This document shows, one piece after another, positions 7,033 to 15,085 of a stretch of DNA of 29,788 nt; position 1 is the stretch's first letter, and each line of letters opens with the position of its first letter. Source of the DNA: RGIG5612 sp045546255 (GTDB taxonomy: Bacteria; Bacillota; Clostridia; Lachnospirales; Lachnospiraceae); assembly GCA_045546255.1 (NCBI GenBank), contig JAZQCK010000076.1, positions 1-29,788 on the forward strand, given 5' to 3'. The translations under genes were made by a program, and so were the position numbers. Below the pieces are notes generated by a model. That model saw nothing but the letters and a program-made list of their open reading frames with translations, was not told the origin of the DNA and did no database searches.

Positions 7033-7827
7033 CTACTTCAATATTTTCTTAATGATCCAATTCTGCAGCCTGTCCGGCAAAGCGTTCAGCAGCAGCAATA
7101 AAGGATTTCTATTTATAGTATAGACAAGCTTCGGTTTCTTCGCAATTACCGCTTTATAAGCCAGATCAGCGATCCTTTCCGGCGGAACTTTCTTGGACTC
7201 CACACTATCTACGATTCTTTTAAATCTTTCCGCATTACAGGAATACAGACTCGTATTGCTGCAGAAATCATCAAGACGCTTGGTCGAGACATCTAAAAGT
7301 CCCGTGTCGATCGCACCGGGTCTTAGAACGATAACATCAATATCTAAAAGCTGCAGTTCCATCCGAAGAGAATACGCATACTTCTCTACCGCTGTTTTTG
7401 TGATTCCGTAAATACCGGTAAATGGCAGCGGATCGAGCGGTCCCAGCTCACTTGAAGTCATAAGAATCTTTCCGCCTTGCTTTATAAGCGGAAGAAAGGT
7501 TTTATTGATCCGATAGCCGGCAAACAAATTGATATTAAAAATCCGGACAAAGTCCTCTTCGCTCATTTCCACAAGCGAATTCAGGTCATAAACGCCCGCC
7601 ATGTGGATCAGGCAGTCAATCTTATCTGTATAGCCGGAAACCTCTTTAAAAGCGTTTTGAACGGCTTCCTGGTCCGTAATATCTGTCCGGATAAAATGAA
7701 TGGCATTCAGCTCTTTGGGCGCACGGATATCCAATCCGAAAACTTCAAAGCCTTCTCGAATAAATTTCTCTGCAGTTTTAAGACCCATCCCTCCGGCGAC
7801 ACCGGAGATCACGGCAATTTTTCTCAT
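7033..7827 (-). CDS. Short-chain dehydrogenase/reductase (SDR)
   Basis: A 264-residue classical SDR, an NAD(P)-dependent oxidoreductase with a Rossmann fold. The cofactor motif is SGVAGGMG (residues 8-15), which lacks the usual Thr at the first position. D50 sits in TDITD. The active site has S125/S126, Y140 and K144 (YGITK). RPGAIDTGL follows as the cofactor-closing loop. The C-terminus (PLLLLLNALPDRLQNWIIKKIL) is hydrophobic and amphipathic, so membrane association is possible. GAGGG precedes the ATG at 7827. It lies 57 bp after the second MATE gene and 35 bp before the DJ-1 gene. The substrate is unknown. Confidence 0.9.
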   Translation of the reverse strand: MRKIAVISGVAGGMGLKTAEKFIREGFEVFGLDIRAPKELNAIHFIRTDITDQEAVQNAFKEVSGYTDKIDCLIHMAGVYDLNSLVEMSEEDFVRIFNINLFAGYRINKTFLPLIKQGGKILMTSSELGPLDPLPFTGIYGITKTAVEKYAYSLRMELQLLDIDVIVLRPGAIDTGLLDVSTKRLDDFCSNTSLYSCNAERFKRIVDSVESKKVPPERIADLAYKAVIAKKPKLVYTINRNPLLLLLNALPDRLQNWIIKKILK

Positions 7828-7884
7828 AATTCTGCCCTCTGCTCTTTTACAGAGTATTTTAGCACTGAGCCGGAGAAATTACAT

Positions 7885-9240
7885 CTATGCGCTTTTTCCC
7901 TTTATATATTTTTGTATGAGGATAAAAAAGATCACAACAAAAGAGATCGCTGCTGTCGCCCAGGTGATCGGATAGACTGCCGCTAAAGACTGCGGGGTAT
8001 GAATTGTATTCGAAAAAAGCGCCAAAAGACCGATCCTGATCACGCAAAGGTTAATAATGATCACGATCATTGATGTAATCGAATAACCCAAGGAGCGGAT
8101 GGCTCCGCCAAAGACCTCAATTGCAGGATAGATCCAGTAGAACGGGAAAGAGACCATCGCAAGCGATATCGCAGTCTTGACGACGTCCGGATCCTTCATA
8201 AACCAGCGAAAGACATTCGGTGCAAACAAGAGGATCAGCCCGGCGATCACGATCGTCGCTGCGCCTCCTGTCGCAAGCAGGACAAGACTTCCTTTTCTGA
8301 TACGCTTATAATCTCCGGCTCCCGCATTCTGGCTTGCAAAGGTCGTTGAAGCCTGCCCTATCGCCAGGATCACAAGGAAGATCAGATTCTCAACCTTGTA
8401 GTAAGTTGCAAAGGCTGCGACCGCAGTCTCCCCAAAGTCGTTGATAAAGTATTGAACAAACACATTGGAGATTGTAATGATGATCGTCTGGACTCCCGTC
8501 GGCAGACCAATCCTTAGAATATTCTTTAACACGCCCTTATCAATTCCAAGCTGCTTGAAAGAGAGCCTTAGATCTCTTTTTTTAGAAGATGCAAATATGC
8601 CTATCAGGATCGCAGAAAGCGTTTGCGTCAAAGTTGTCGCAACAGCCGCACCTGCAACGCCCATCGGAATGACAACAATAAATAGTGCGTCAAATCCGAC
8701 ATTTAAAAGACCGCAGATCACAAGTACCTTAAATGGAGTGGCCGAATCCCCCTCTGCGCGGAGGCCGCCGGAAACCATATTGTAGAAGATCAGCATCGGC
8801 AGACTGATCAGATAGATCCGGATATAGCTGATAGCCTGCGGCATGACAGACTCCGGTGTATTTAAGAGTCTTAGTATCGCCGGGGAAAAAGCAATGCCAA
8901 GTCCAAGAAGAATGAATCCTCCTATCAGGCCAAAGGTTACGGAACTATGCAGCGCTTTCGCAGCTCTCTCCTTTTCTCCCGCACCAATTGCTCTGGCCGC
9001 AACTACCGTTGTACCCACAGCAATCCCTGAGAAAAGTCCAATTGTACAATTAATTAACGTAGCACTGGCGCCAACTGCCGCAGCGGCTGTCTTGTCCAAA
9101 AAGTTTCCTACGAAAATAAAATCGACGGTATTGTAAAGTTGCTGAAAAACGCTTCCACCGATCAGCGGAAGCATAAAAAGAACGAGCGGACCAAAGATCG
9201 GTCCTTTTGTCATATCGATTGTCTTCGTCTTAGATGCCAT
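7885..9240 (-). CDS. MATE family exporter (second of three)
   Basis: A 451-residue membrane transporter of the MATE family, with about 12 hydrophobic segments and the family pattern PLIGGSVFQQLYNTVDFIFV near the N-terminus. Repeat two begins at LRIGLPTGVQTIIITISNVF. The length is normal. The predicted start at 9240 has only a weak purine-rich ribosome binding site. It is probably the first gene of an operon with the SDR and DJ-1 genes (gaps of 57 and 35 bp), which may suggest a shared role in removing toxic small molecules; that link is inference. A terminator-like hairpin separates it from the metal ATPase upstream. Confidence 0.93.
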   Translation of the reverse strand: MASKTKTIDMTKGPIFGPLVLFMLPLIGGSVFQQLYNTVDFIFVGNFLDKTAAAAVGASATLINCTIGLFSGIAVGTTVVAARAIGAGEKERAAKALHSSVTFGLIGGFILLGLGIAFSPAILRLLNTPESVMPQAISYIRIYLISLPMLIFYNMVSGGLRAEGDSATPFKVLVICGLLNVGFDALFIVVIPMGVAGAAVATTLTQTLSAILIGIFASSKKRDLRLSFKQLGIDKGVLKNILRIGLPTGVQTIIITISNVFVQYFINDFGETAVAAFATYYKVENLIFLVILAIGQASTTFASQNAGAGDYKRIRKGSLVLLATGGAATIVIAGLILLFAPNVFRWFMKDPDVVKTAISLAMVSFPFYWIYPAIEVFGGAIRSLGYSITSMIVIIINLCVIRIGLLALFSNTIHTPQSLAAVYPITWATAAISFVVIFFILIQKYIKGKSA

Positions 9241-9291
9241 CTTTATTTAAGGAATTTTCGGAGCACTTGCATGCCCCCATTTTATGAAAAT

Positions 9292-9328
9292 GACAGGATT
9301 TAAAGCTGCATATGCCTTAAACCCTGCC
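9292..9328 (-). terminator. Terminator-like hairpin after the metal ATPase
   Basis: On the minus strand the arm GGCAGGGTTTAAGGC pairs with GCTTTAAATCCTGTC (15 bp with three G-U pairs, 7-nt loop), followed by ATTTTC. It lies 17 bp past the ATPase stop. The T tract is short, so it may act partly as a 3' stabilising hairpin. The G-U pairs mean it forms well only in minus-strand RNA. Confidence 0.65.
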
Positions 9329-9344
9329 ACTCACAATATTGAAA

Positions 9345-11255
9345 TTATAATTTACTTACAAACAGGCAACGGATTGCATTTAATACTGCAAGGATCATAA
9401 CGCCAACGTCTGCAATAATCGCAACCCACATGTTCGCGATACCTAAAGCTGCCAGGATCAGGCAGATGATTTTAACAGCAAGTGCAAACACGATATTCTG
9501 CTTTACAATGCCAAGGCACTTTCTGGAAATCTTGATTGCCTTCGGGATCTTAAGCGGATCATCATCCATTAAGACAATATCTGCTGCTTCAATTGCAGCG
9601 TCAGATCCAAGTGCGCCCATCGCGATTCCGATATCTGCACGGGAAAGAACCGGGGCATCGTTAATACCATCACCAACAAACGCCAGTCTCTTATTACCTG
9701 TGCATTCTGTAAGAAGCTCCTCAACTGCTGTGACCTTATCAGCCGGCAGAAGTTCTGCACGGAAATCGGAAACGCCAACTTCCTGAGCAACTTTTTCTGC
9801 AACCGATTTCGCATCACCTGTCAGCATGACTGTCTTTTCAACTCCGGCTTTCTTTAATGCAGCCATTGCTTCTTTGGATGTCGGTTTTAGTTCATCCGAA
9901 ATGACAATGTGTCCGGCATATTCACCATCTAATGCCATATGGATGATCGTTCCCACATGACTGCACGGATGGAACTCCACTCCAACCTTTGTCATCATCT
10001 TTTCATTTCCGATCGCAACATCATGGCCATCTACTTTAGCCACGATACCGTGACCGCTGATCTCCTGAACATCCGTAACACGGCTTTGATCAAGTTTTCC
10101 AGCATATGCCTGCTGAAGGCTTAAACTGATTGGGTGAGATGAGTGGCATTCAGCCAAGGCTGCATACTCAAGCATTGTTTTCTCTTCCAGCGGGCTATGG
10201 TGAATTGCGGTGACTTCAAAGTTTCCTTTTGTGATCGTTCCGGTCTTATCAAACGCGATCGTACGCACCTGGGAAAGTGTCTCCAGGTAGTTCGATCCCT
10301 TGACCAGAATACCCTGCTTGCTTGCTCCACCGATGCCGGCAAAGAAGCTCAGAGGAATACTGATTACAACGGCACACGGACAACTGATAACAAGGAAGGT
10401 GCAGGCACGGAGTACCCAATCCATCCATAACTTACCAATCGTCTCATAGTTACCCATGCCGATCTTTGTGAGCATGATAAAGAGCGGCGGAAGGATTGCA
10501 AGTGCCAGTGCGCAATAAACAACGATCGGTGTATAAACACGGGCAAACTTAGAGATAAAGTTCTCTGATTTGGATTTTCTCGAAGATGCATTCTCAACCA
10601 GATCCAGGATCTTAGATGCTGTTGATTCGTCGAATTCCGTCGTGGTTTCGATCTTCAGCACACCTGTCATATTGATACTTCCGCTAAGGACCGTATGGCC
10701 CTCTTCTACATCAACAGGCTTGCTTTCACCTGTCAAAGCGCTGGTGTTCATCGCAGATTTTCCTTCAACGATTACTCCATCAAGAGGAACTTTTTCACCG
10801 GGCTGAACAACAATGATGGATCCAATCTCAACTTCTTCAGGATCAACCTGCTCAAGTTCACCATCGACTTCAATGTTTGCATAATCCGGCCGGATATCCA
10901 TCAGATCCGAAATATTCCGACGGCTCTTTCCAACTGCATAACTTTGGAACAATTCACCGACCTGATATAAAAGCATAACGGCAACACCTTCGCCATATTC
11001 GCCAAGAACAATGGCGCCAATCGTTGCGATCGCCATCAGGAAGTTCTCATCAAATACCTGTTTATTCTTAATTCCGAGAGCGGCCTTACGGAGAATGTCA
11101 TATCCAACCGTCAGATATGGAATCAGAAACAGTACGATAATCACCCATTTCGGAAGTTCTACATGAACGATATCTTCAGAAATCAGGTACAGCGGAACAA
11201 AGAAGACTGCTGCAATTATGATTCTGATCAACAAGTTTTTTTGTTTCTTATTCAT
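9345..11255 (-). CDS. Heavy-metal P1B-type ATPase (Zn/Cd/Pb type, CadA/ZntA-like)
   Basis: A 636-residue membrane pump that exports soft divalent metals using ATP. Seen: TGES (175-178), the metal-site CPC (292-294), the phosphorylation site DKTGT (D336), the HP motif (SSHP, 375-376), MLTGD and GDGINDAP. The last membrane segments carry a Lys (AVKII) and an Asp (ADVGVM), the pair typical of the Zn/Cd/Pb subgroup rather than copper pumps. No N-terminal HMA domain is present; a separate HMA protein is encoded 81 bp upstream and probably supplies that function. GGAGA lies 9 nt before the ATG. It is likely controlled by the divergent ArsR regulator. Confidence 0.95.
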   Translation of the reverse strand: MNKKQKNLLIRIIIAAVFFVPLYLISEDIVHVELPKWVIIVLFLIPYLTVGYDILRKAALGIKNKQVFDENFLMAIATIGAIVLGEYGEGVAVMLLYQVGELFQSYAVGKSRRNISDLMDIRPDYANIEVDGELEQVDPEEVEIGSIIVVQPGEKVPLDGVIVEGKSAMNTSALTGESKPVDVEEGHTVLSGSINMTGVLKIETTTEFDESTASKILDLVENASSRKSKSENFISKFARVYTPIVVYCALALAILPPLFIMLTKIGMGNYETIGKLWMDWVLRACTFLVISCPCAVVISIPLSFFAGIGGASKQGILVKGSNYLETLSQVRTIAFDKTGTITKGNFEVTAIHHSPLEEKTMLEYAALAECHSSHPISLSLQQAYAGKLDQSRVTDVQEISGHGIVAKVDGHDVAIGNEKMMTKVGVEFHPCSHVGTIIHMALDGEYAGHIVISDELKPTSKEAMAALKKAGVEKTVMLTGDAKSVAEKVAQEVGVSDFRAELLPADKVTAVEELLTECTGNKRLAFVGDGINDAPVLSRADIGIAMGALGSDAAIEAADIVLMDDDPLKIPKAIKISRKCLGIVKQNIVFALAVKIICLILAALGIANMWVAIIADVGVMILAVLNAIRCLFVSKL

Positions 11256-11310
11256 GATGTCAAATCTCCTTCATCGGTTTTAAGACCGAATGCTGTCGAC
11301 AATGTGTCCG

Positions 11311-11330
11311 TGGGATTTCCACGAATCCCA
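11311..11330 (-). other. Intercistronic hairpin between HMA and ATPase genes
   Basis: A perfect 7-bp stem (TGGGATT/AATCCCA, 6-nt loop) begins 6 nt after the HMA stop codon on the minus strand, with no U tract after it. It could slow decay of the upstream message or reduce ATPase expression relative to the small chaperone. Its function is inferred only from position. Confidence 0.45.
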
Positions 11331-11336
11331 GTCGTA

Positions 11337-11555
11337 TTAGATAAAGACCTCACAGTCGTCTTCAACTTTCTTGCAGTTAGCACGAACGTTTTCCATAACA
11401 CTCTGTACATCTGCTCCCTCTTCAAATTCAACTTTCATCTTTAAGGTCATAAAGTTAACAGTGCACTCTTTTACGCCCTCTGTCTTCTGAGCTGCAACTT
11501 CCATTTTGTCTGCACATGCTGCACAATCAACGTCAATTTTGTAAGTTTTTTTCAT
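11337..11555 (-). CDS. Stand-alone HMA-domain metal-binding protein
   Basis: A 72-residue protein consisting of a single heavy-metal-associated domain of ferredoxin-like fold. The metal site is C11 and C14 in DVDCAACAD, which replaces the usual GMxCxxC. The strand pattern (KECTVNFMTLKMKVEF) fits the family, and a third Cys pair-like region (C60, C68) lies near the C-terminus. It probably hands metal to the adjacent ATPase, which lacks its own HMA domain. The ribosome binding site is AAAGGAAA. It is the first gene of the ATPase operon, transcribed from the promoter at 11616-11643. Confidence 0.92.
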   Translation of the reverse strand: MKKTYKIDVDCAACADKMEVAAQKTEGVKECTVNFMTLKMKVEFEEGADVQSVMENVRANCKKVEDDCEVFI

Positions 11556-11578
11556 AATTATTTTCCTTTCTTTATCCG

Positions 11579-11602
11579 TTAAACGATTAAGTGTTCGTTT
11601 AA
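11579..11602. promoter_or_regulatory. Probable ArsR-family operator
   Basis: A perfect inverted repeat, TTAAACGA (11579-11586) and TCGTTTAA (11595-11602), with 8-bp spacing. It overlaps the predicted transcription start of the HMA-ATPase operon, where a bound SmtB/ArsR-type repressor would block transcription until metal binds. Confidence 0.65.
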
Positions 11603-11615
11603 TTGTTCTGATGTA

Positions 11616-11643
11616 AGTATATAACTTTTCTCTTGAAAGTCAA
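11616..11643 (-). promoter_or_regulatory. Promoter of the HMA-ATPase operon
   Basis: -35 TTGACT (11638-11643) and -10 TATACT (11616-11621) with 16-nt spacing on the minus strand. The -35 overlaps by one base the -35 of the divergent arsR promoter. Confidence 0.7.
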
Positions 11644-11661
11644 TCCTTATTTGATTAATAT
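11633..11661 (+). promoter_or_regulatory. Promoter of the arsR-type gene
   Basis: TTGAAA (11633-11638) and TAATAT (11656-11661) with 17-nt spacing, 39 bp before the ATG. It stands back to back with the pump promoter. Confidence 0.6.
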
Positions 11662-11700
11662 AGTTTTAAAGTTTTTATTACATGGAAGAAGGGAGCTAAA

Positions 11701-12066
11701 ATGCCGCAGATGCAGTTGCCTCATCAACATAATTCTTCAAGTAAAATCAATAAAATGATTGAACAGCTATCTGATATGGATCAGTTCACCCTCGTTGCAG
11801 AAATCTTCAAAAAACTTGGCGATGCAAACCGCATCCGTATTTTTTGGTTGCTCTGCAACTGCGAGGAATGTGTGATCAATATCTCTGCAGCCCTTGGGAT
11901 GTCCTCCCCTGCTGCCTCGCATCACCTTCGTTCACTTCGTGACAGTCGCCTGATCGTTAGCAGACGTGAAGGAAAAGAAGTATATTACAAGGCATCCGAT
12001 ACAGACGAAAGTCTTCTCCTTCAAAAGTTATTAAAGACTGTTTTTAAAAACCTTCCGGTGGTTTGA
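11701..12066 (+). CDS. ArsR/SmtB-family metal-sensing repressor
   Basis: A 121-residue winged-helix regulator. The DNA-binding helix is SSPAASHHLRSLRDSRL (about 68-84), followed by the wing SRREGKEVYY. Cysteines C52, C54 and C57 lie at the start of the region that holds the ELCVCD metal site of CadC/ArsR; here the aligned motif reads EECVINI, so one ligand is replaced and the two extra upstream Cys may compensate. His8 and His10 near the N-terminus could add ligands, as in CadC. GGGAG precedes the ATG. Divergence from the HMA-ATPase operon, with an operator between, makes it the likely repressor of that pump. A strong terminator follows at once. Confidence 0.92.
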   Translation: MPQMQLPHQHNSSSKINKMIEQLSDMDQFTLVAEIFKKLGDANRIRIFWLLCNCEECVINISAALGMSSPAASHHLRSLRDSRLIVSRREGKEVYYKASDTDESLLLQKLLKTVFKNLPVV

Positions 12067-12073
12067 TTTATTC

Positions 12074-12108
12074 CCGGCCGGCTCAAAACCGGCCGGATTT
12101 TTTATTTT
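12074..12108 (+). terminator. Intrinsic terminator of the arsR-type gene
   Basis: The stem CCGGCCGG (12074-12081) pairs with CCGGCCGG (12089-12096) over a 7-nt loop and is followed by ATTTTTTATTTT on the plus strand. It starts 7 bp after the stop codon. On the minus strand no T tract follows, so it is a poor terminator for the converging operon. The T tract extends slightly into the end of the converging lipoprotein gene. Confidence 0.9.
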
Positions 12109-13322
12109 GCTCTTCGTTCGACTGCATCTTTAAACGTATATGCTTCTGCAAGCTTTTTAAGATCATCCAGTGTCGCATCCGGATTAAATACTTTGATCAC
12201 TTCCTGAAGATCTTCATAATTGTATGCATTCATTTCCATGCTGCTTGCAAGCACATATTTCTCTTCATAATCCTCGACATTTTCAGAGCACCAGAAGCCC
12301 TGTGCAATGTGGAAGGCATTTCCGCTTACACGAAGCTCATCAGCATAACCGGTAATAGCGTTATACATCGCCGCAAAAGAAGGTCCGATAATGGAGCTGT
12401 ATTTACCGGAAAGATAGTCCAGGGTTCCATTATTGAACAATTGAAGATTCGCCTCGCTGTAGCAGTCGACCACTCCGATCTTTGCATCTTTTACAATGTC
12501 AGCCATTCGGGAGATTGCCAAAGATGACAGTACATTCTCATATTGATGTTTGACGTATTCTTCTTTGATCGTCTCAAACATTTCATCCCTGCTGATATAG
12601 CCCGGACAAATGCAGATCTTAAGTTCGCCCGCTTCTATTTCAAGCGGAACGTCCGTGAGCGCAAGTTCTTCCGAAGATTTTTCAAAGCTTACGCCATATG
12701 CTGTCTGAAGGGTATCTAAAATCCCCTGTGTCCTTTGCTGATGCATCGCATTTCCCAATGATGCTCCACCACTTAGGACAAAATATTCATTGCTTCCTTT
12801 TTTGGATGCAAAGTGATTTGCCATATCCGCGCCGGCTTTATATTCGATAAAGGTTCCGGGTCCAACGGCACCAAGGAAGTATTCGTTGCGTTCAACTTTT
12901 GCAAACTCTTCATCTGAAACTGTACCGGATGCGAGCATGTAATAGACTCCGTTATCCGCACAAAGTTTCACCTCGGCTTCAAGATCCTGGCTAAGGAAAG
13001 ACATGATACCTTCTGCTCCGTTATCGATTGCCTGCTGAATATATTCCAGCTCTTCTTCTTTTGTCGTAACATTTCCGGAATAGAGGAAATTTACATTAAA
13101 CGCAGGGCCAATATACTCCATCAGATACTTACGGAATGCAACAACTTCATCGTCACCGAAATTGTAGATAAGAACACCGATCGTGTGCTCTTTCAGTTCT
13201 CCTGTTGCATCTCCACTTCCACCTGCAGCAGCTGCAGATCCGGTCCCTGAGGAAGCGGTACCACAAGCTGTCAACCCAAAGAGTAAAAGCGCAGCCAGTA
13301 GAAATGTTAGTATTTTTTTCAT
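12102..13322 (-). CDS. Lipoprotein with type I periplasmic-binding fold
   Basis: A 406-residue secreted lipoprotein. The signal peptide ends in the lipobox LTAC (C20), followed by a Gly/Ser/Ala linker. The mature part begins HTIGVLIYNFGDDEVVAFRK and continues with DNGAEGIMSF, the pattern of sugar- or autoinducer-type (type I) binding proteins. It is the last gene of the B12-riboswitch operon, 13 bp after an ATPase gene, yet that importer already has its own family 5 binding protein. It may be an alternative receptor or a sensor; the ligand is unknown. ATG 13322 is chosen for the GGAG before it and the signal peptide; the longer frame to 13361 overlaps the upstream gene. Confidence 0.85.
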   Translation of the reverse strand: MKKILTFLLAALLLFGLTACGTASSGTGSAAAAGGSGDATGELKEHTIGVLIYNFGDDEVVAFRKYLMEYIGPAFNVNFLYSGNVTTKEEELEYIQQAIDNGAEGIMSFLSQDLEAEVKLCADNGVYYMLASGTVSDEEFAKVERNEYFLGAVGPGTFIEYKAGADMANHFASKKGSNEYFVLSGGASLGNAMHQQRTQGILDTLQTAYGVSFEKSSEELALTDVPLEIEAGELKICICPGYISRDEMFETIKEEYVKHQYENVLSSLAISRMADIVKDAKIGVVDCYSEANLQLFNNGTLDYLSGKYSSIIGPSFAAMYNAITGYADELRVSGNAFHIAQGFWCSENVEDYEEKYVLASSMEMNAYNYEDLQEVIKVFNPDATLDDLKKLAEAYTFKDAVERRAK

Positions 13323-13335
13323 TCGCTTCTCCTTT

Positions 13336-14292
13336 TTAATACAAGTGGCAGGCAACTTCATGGCCTGGAGCGATTTCTTTCAGCACAGGATGTTCCTGTC
13401 TGCAAATATCCATGCACTGGTCACATCTGTCACAGAACGGACAGCCCGGCGGGACATCAAGCGGTGAAGGGATCTCGCTGTCGATGCTTTCAATCTTTTT
13501 TGAGAAATCCATCTTGATGTCGAATACAGATGCAAGGAGTGCCTTCGAATACGGATGTCTGCATTTTTCTCCGATGTCTTCTCCCGGCATGACTTCCACA
13601 ATATTTCCAAGATACATAACAGCTACCTGATGTGAGAAAGATTGGATCAGTCCCAGATCATGGCAGATGAAGCCGATCGTGATATTCTTTTCTCTTTGCA
13701 ATTTCGTGATCAGCTCAATGATCGTTTTTTGCACAGATACGTCCAAGGCACTTGTTGCCTCATCCATCACGATCACTTCAGGCTCCAGAGCCAACGCCCT
13801 TGCGATCGCAACACGCTGTCTTTGGCCGCCGGACATGTTATGCATATAGCGATCCTCAAAATCTCCCGGAAGTTCCACCATTTCAAGAAGTTCTCTGGCT
13901 TTCGCTCTTTTCTCGGAAGGTTTGATCCGCTTATAATTTAAAAGCGGTTCACAGATTACGTCCCGGATCTTCATCTTAGGGTTAAAGGATGTTGCCGGAT
14001 CCTGAAATACCATCTGGATATTCTGGCGGTTCTGTCTGAGTTTTTCGCCCTTCAGTTTCGTAATATCCTGTCCCCTGTAAAGGATCTCTCCTTCTGTCGG
14101 TTTATCAAGAGATACCAGAAAACGCATAAAGGTCGACTTTCCGCAGCCGGATTCTCCTACCAGTCCCAGGGTTTTTCCTTTATAGAATTTTAAATTTACA
14201 TCATTGCAGGCCGTAAGAACTTTCCCCTTCGCTGCCGGGAATTTTCTTGTTACGTGTTTGGCTTCTATCAAAACATCTTTTTCATCAAACAT
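13336..14292 (-). CDS. Peptide/nickel-type ABC importer ATPase (DppF/OppF/NikE-like)
   Basis: A 318-residue cytoplasmic ATPase that powers the importer. Walker A GESGCGKST (46-54), Q-loop VFQDP, signature SGGQRQ, Walker B VIVMDEATSALD (DEA where DEP is usual) and a switch His (ICHDLG) are all present. The C-terminal extension has the Cys cluster CPFCDRCDQCMDIC that typifies the oligopeptide/nickel subfamily and may hold an Fe-S or metal site. The start is ATG 14292, with GGAGG 8 nt upstream; it overlaps the end of the preceding ATPase gene by 8 bp. A TTG at 14307 is rejected because it lies at the ribosome binding site. Confidence 0.94.
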   Translation of the reverse strand: MFDEKDVLIEAKHVTRKFPAAKGKVLTACNDVNLKFYKGKTLGLVGESGCGKSTFMRFLVSLDKPTEGEILYRGQDITKLKGEKLRQNRQNIQMVFQDPATSFNPKMKIRDVICEPLLNYKRIKPSEKRAKARELLEMVELPGDFEDRYMHNMSGGQRQRVAIARALALEPEVIVMDEATSALDVSVQKTIIELITKLQREKNITIGFICHDLGLIQSFSHQVAVMYLGNIVEVMPGEDIGEKCRHPYSKALLASVFDIKMDFSKKIESIDSEIPSPLDVPPGCPFCDRCDQCMDICRQEHPVLKEIAPGHEVACHLY

Positions 14293-15073
14293 AACGCTTA
14301 CCTCCAATCGACGGAACCGCTTCTAAGAGTTTATGTGTATATTCATTTTCCGAATGATACAGCATATGATCTCGATCGCCCTGGTCTTCGATCACACCGT
14401 TTTTCATAACAATAATGTGATCCGACATATAAGCCGCCACACCAAGGTTATGCGTTACGATAATGATCGCTGTTCCGTAGTTTTCCCGAAGTTCCATCAT
14501 CTGACGAACGATCTGAGCCTGTGTCGTAACATCAAGCGCAGATGTCGGTTCATCTGCAAGAAGGAGTTTCGGCTGATAGGTCATACCCATCGCAATGCCG
14601 ACTCTCTGCCGCATGCCTCCGGAAAGCTGAAACGGGTAGCTTCTCATAACGTTATCTCCGGAAGGAAGCCGCATTCGTTCGAGCATTTCGATGCCTTTTT
14701 TTGTTGCCTGCTGCTTGGAGATATTCTCATGTGTTCTGATATACTCGGTAAAAGCAGCTCCAACCTTTTTCGTAGGATTCATCATGGCGCCTGAATCCTG
14801 AAAGATCATAGAGATATCCCTTCCGCGGAGCTTTCTCCATTGGTCTTTTTTATATTGCAGCAAAGACTCCCCTTCAAAAAGAATGTCTCCTTCAGTCACC
14901 TTGCCCCCACCCGGAAGAAGGCCGAATATTGCTCTGATCACGGTGGTTTTTCCGCTTCCGGATTCACCAACCAGCGAGCAGATCTTGCCCGGTTCCAAAG
15001 TCAGGGAAAAATCTTTTACCGTCGGACGGTCGCCATAGGAGATGGTGATATTATTGACTTCTAACATTGCCAT
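14285..15073 (-). CDS. Peptide/nickel-type ABC importer ATPase (DppD/OppD/NikD-like)
   Basis: A 262-residue ATPase, partner of the downstream one. Walker A GESGSGKT (36-43), signature LSGGMRQR, Walker B LLLADEPTSALD and a switch His (VTHNLG) are intact. It lacks the C-terminal Cys-rich extension of OppD/DppD and is shorter than most of them, closer to NikD in size. ATG 15073 follows AGGAGG by 9 nt; a GTG at 15082 lies inside that ribosome binding site. It is 12 bp after the permease gene and overlaps the next ATPase gene by 8 bp, so translation is coupled. Confidence 0.94.
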   Translation of the reverse strand: MAMLEVNNITISYGDRPTVKDFSLTLEPGKICSLVGESGSGKTTVIRAIFGLLPGGGKVTEGDILFEGESLLQYKKDQWRKLRGRDISMIFQDSGAMMNPTKKVGAAFTEYIRTHENISKQQATKKGIEMLERMRLPSGDNVMRSYPFQLSGGMRQRVGIAMGMTYQPKLLLADEPTSALDVTTQAQIVRQMMELRENYGTAIIIVTHNLGVAAYMSDHIIVMKNGVIEDQGDRDHMLYHSENEYTHKLLEAVPSIGGKRYV

Positions 15074-15085
15074 ATCGTTCACCTC

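Noticed and set aside
11257..11336. Possible small gene between the HMA protein and the ATPase
   Set aside because: No start codon with a ribosome binding site; the segment is short and contains a hairpin and the ATPase ribosome binding site.
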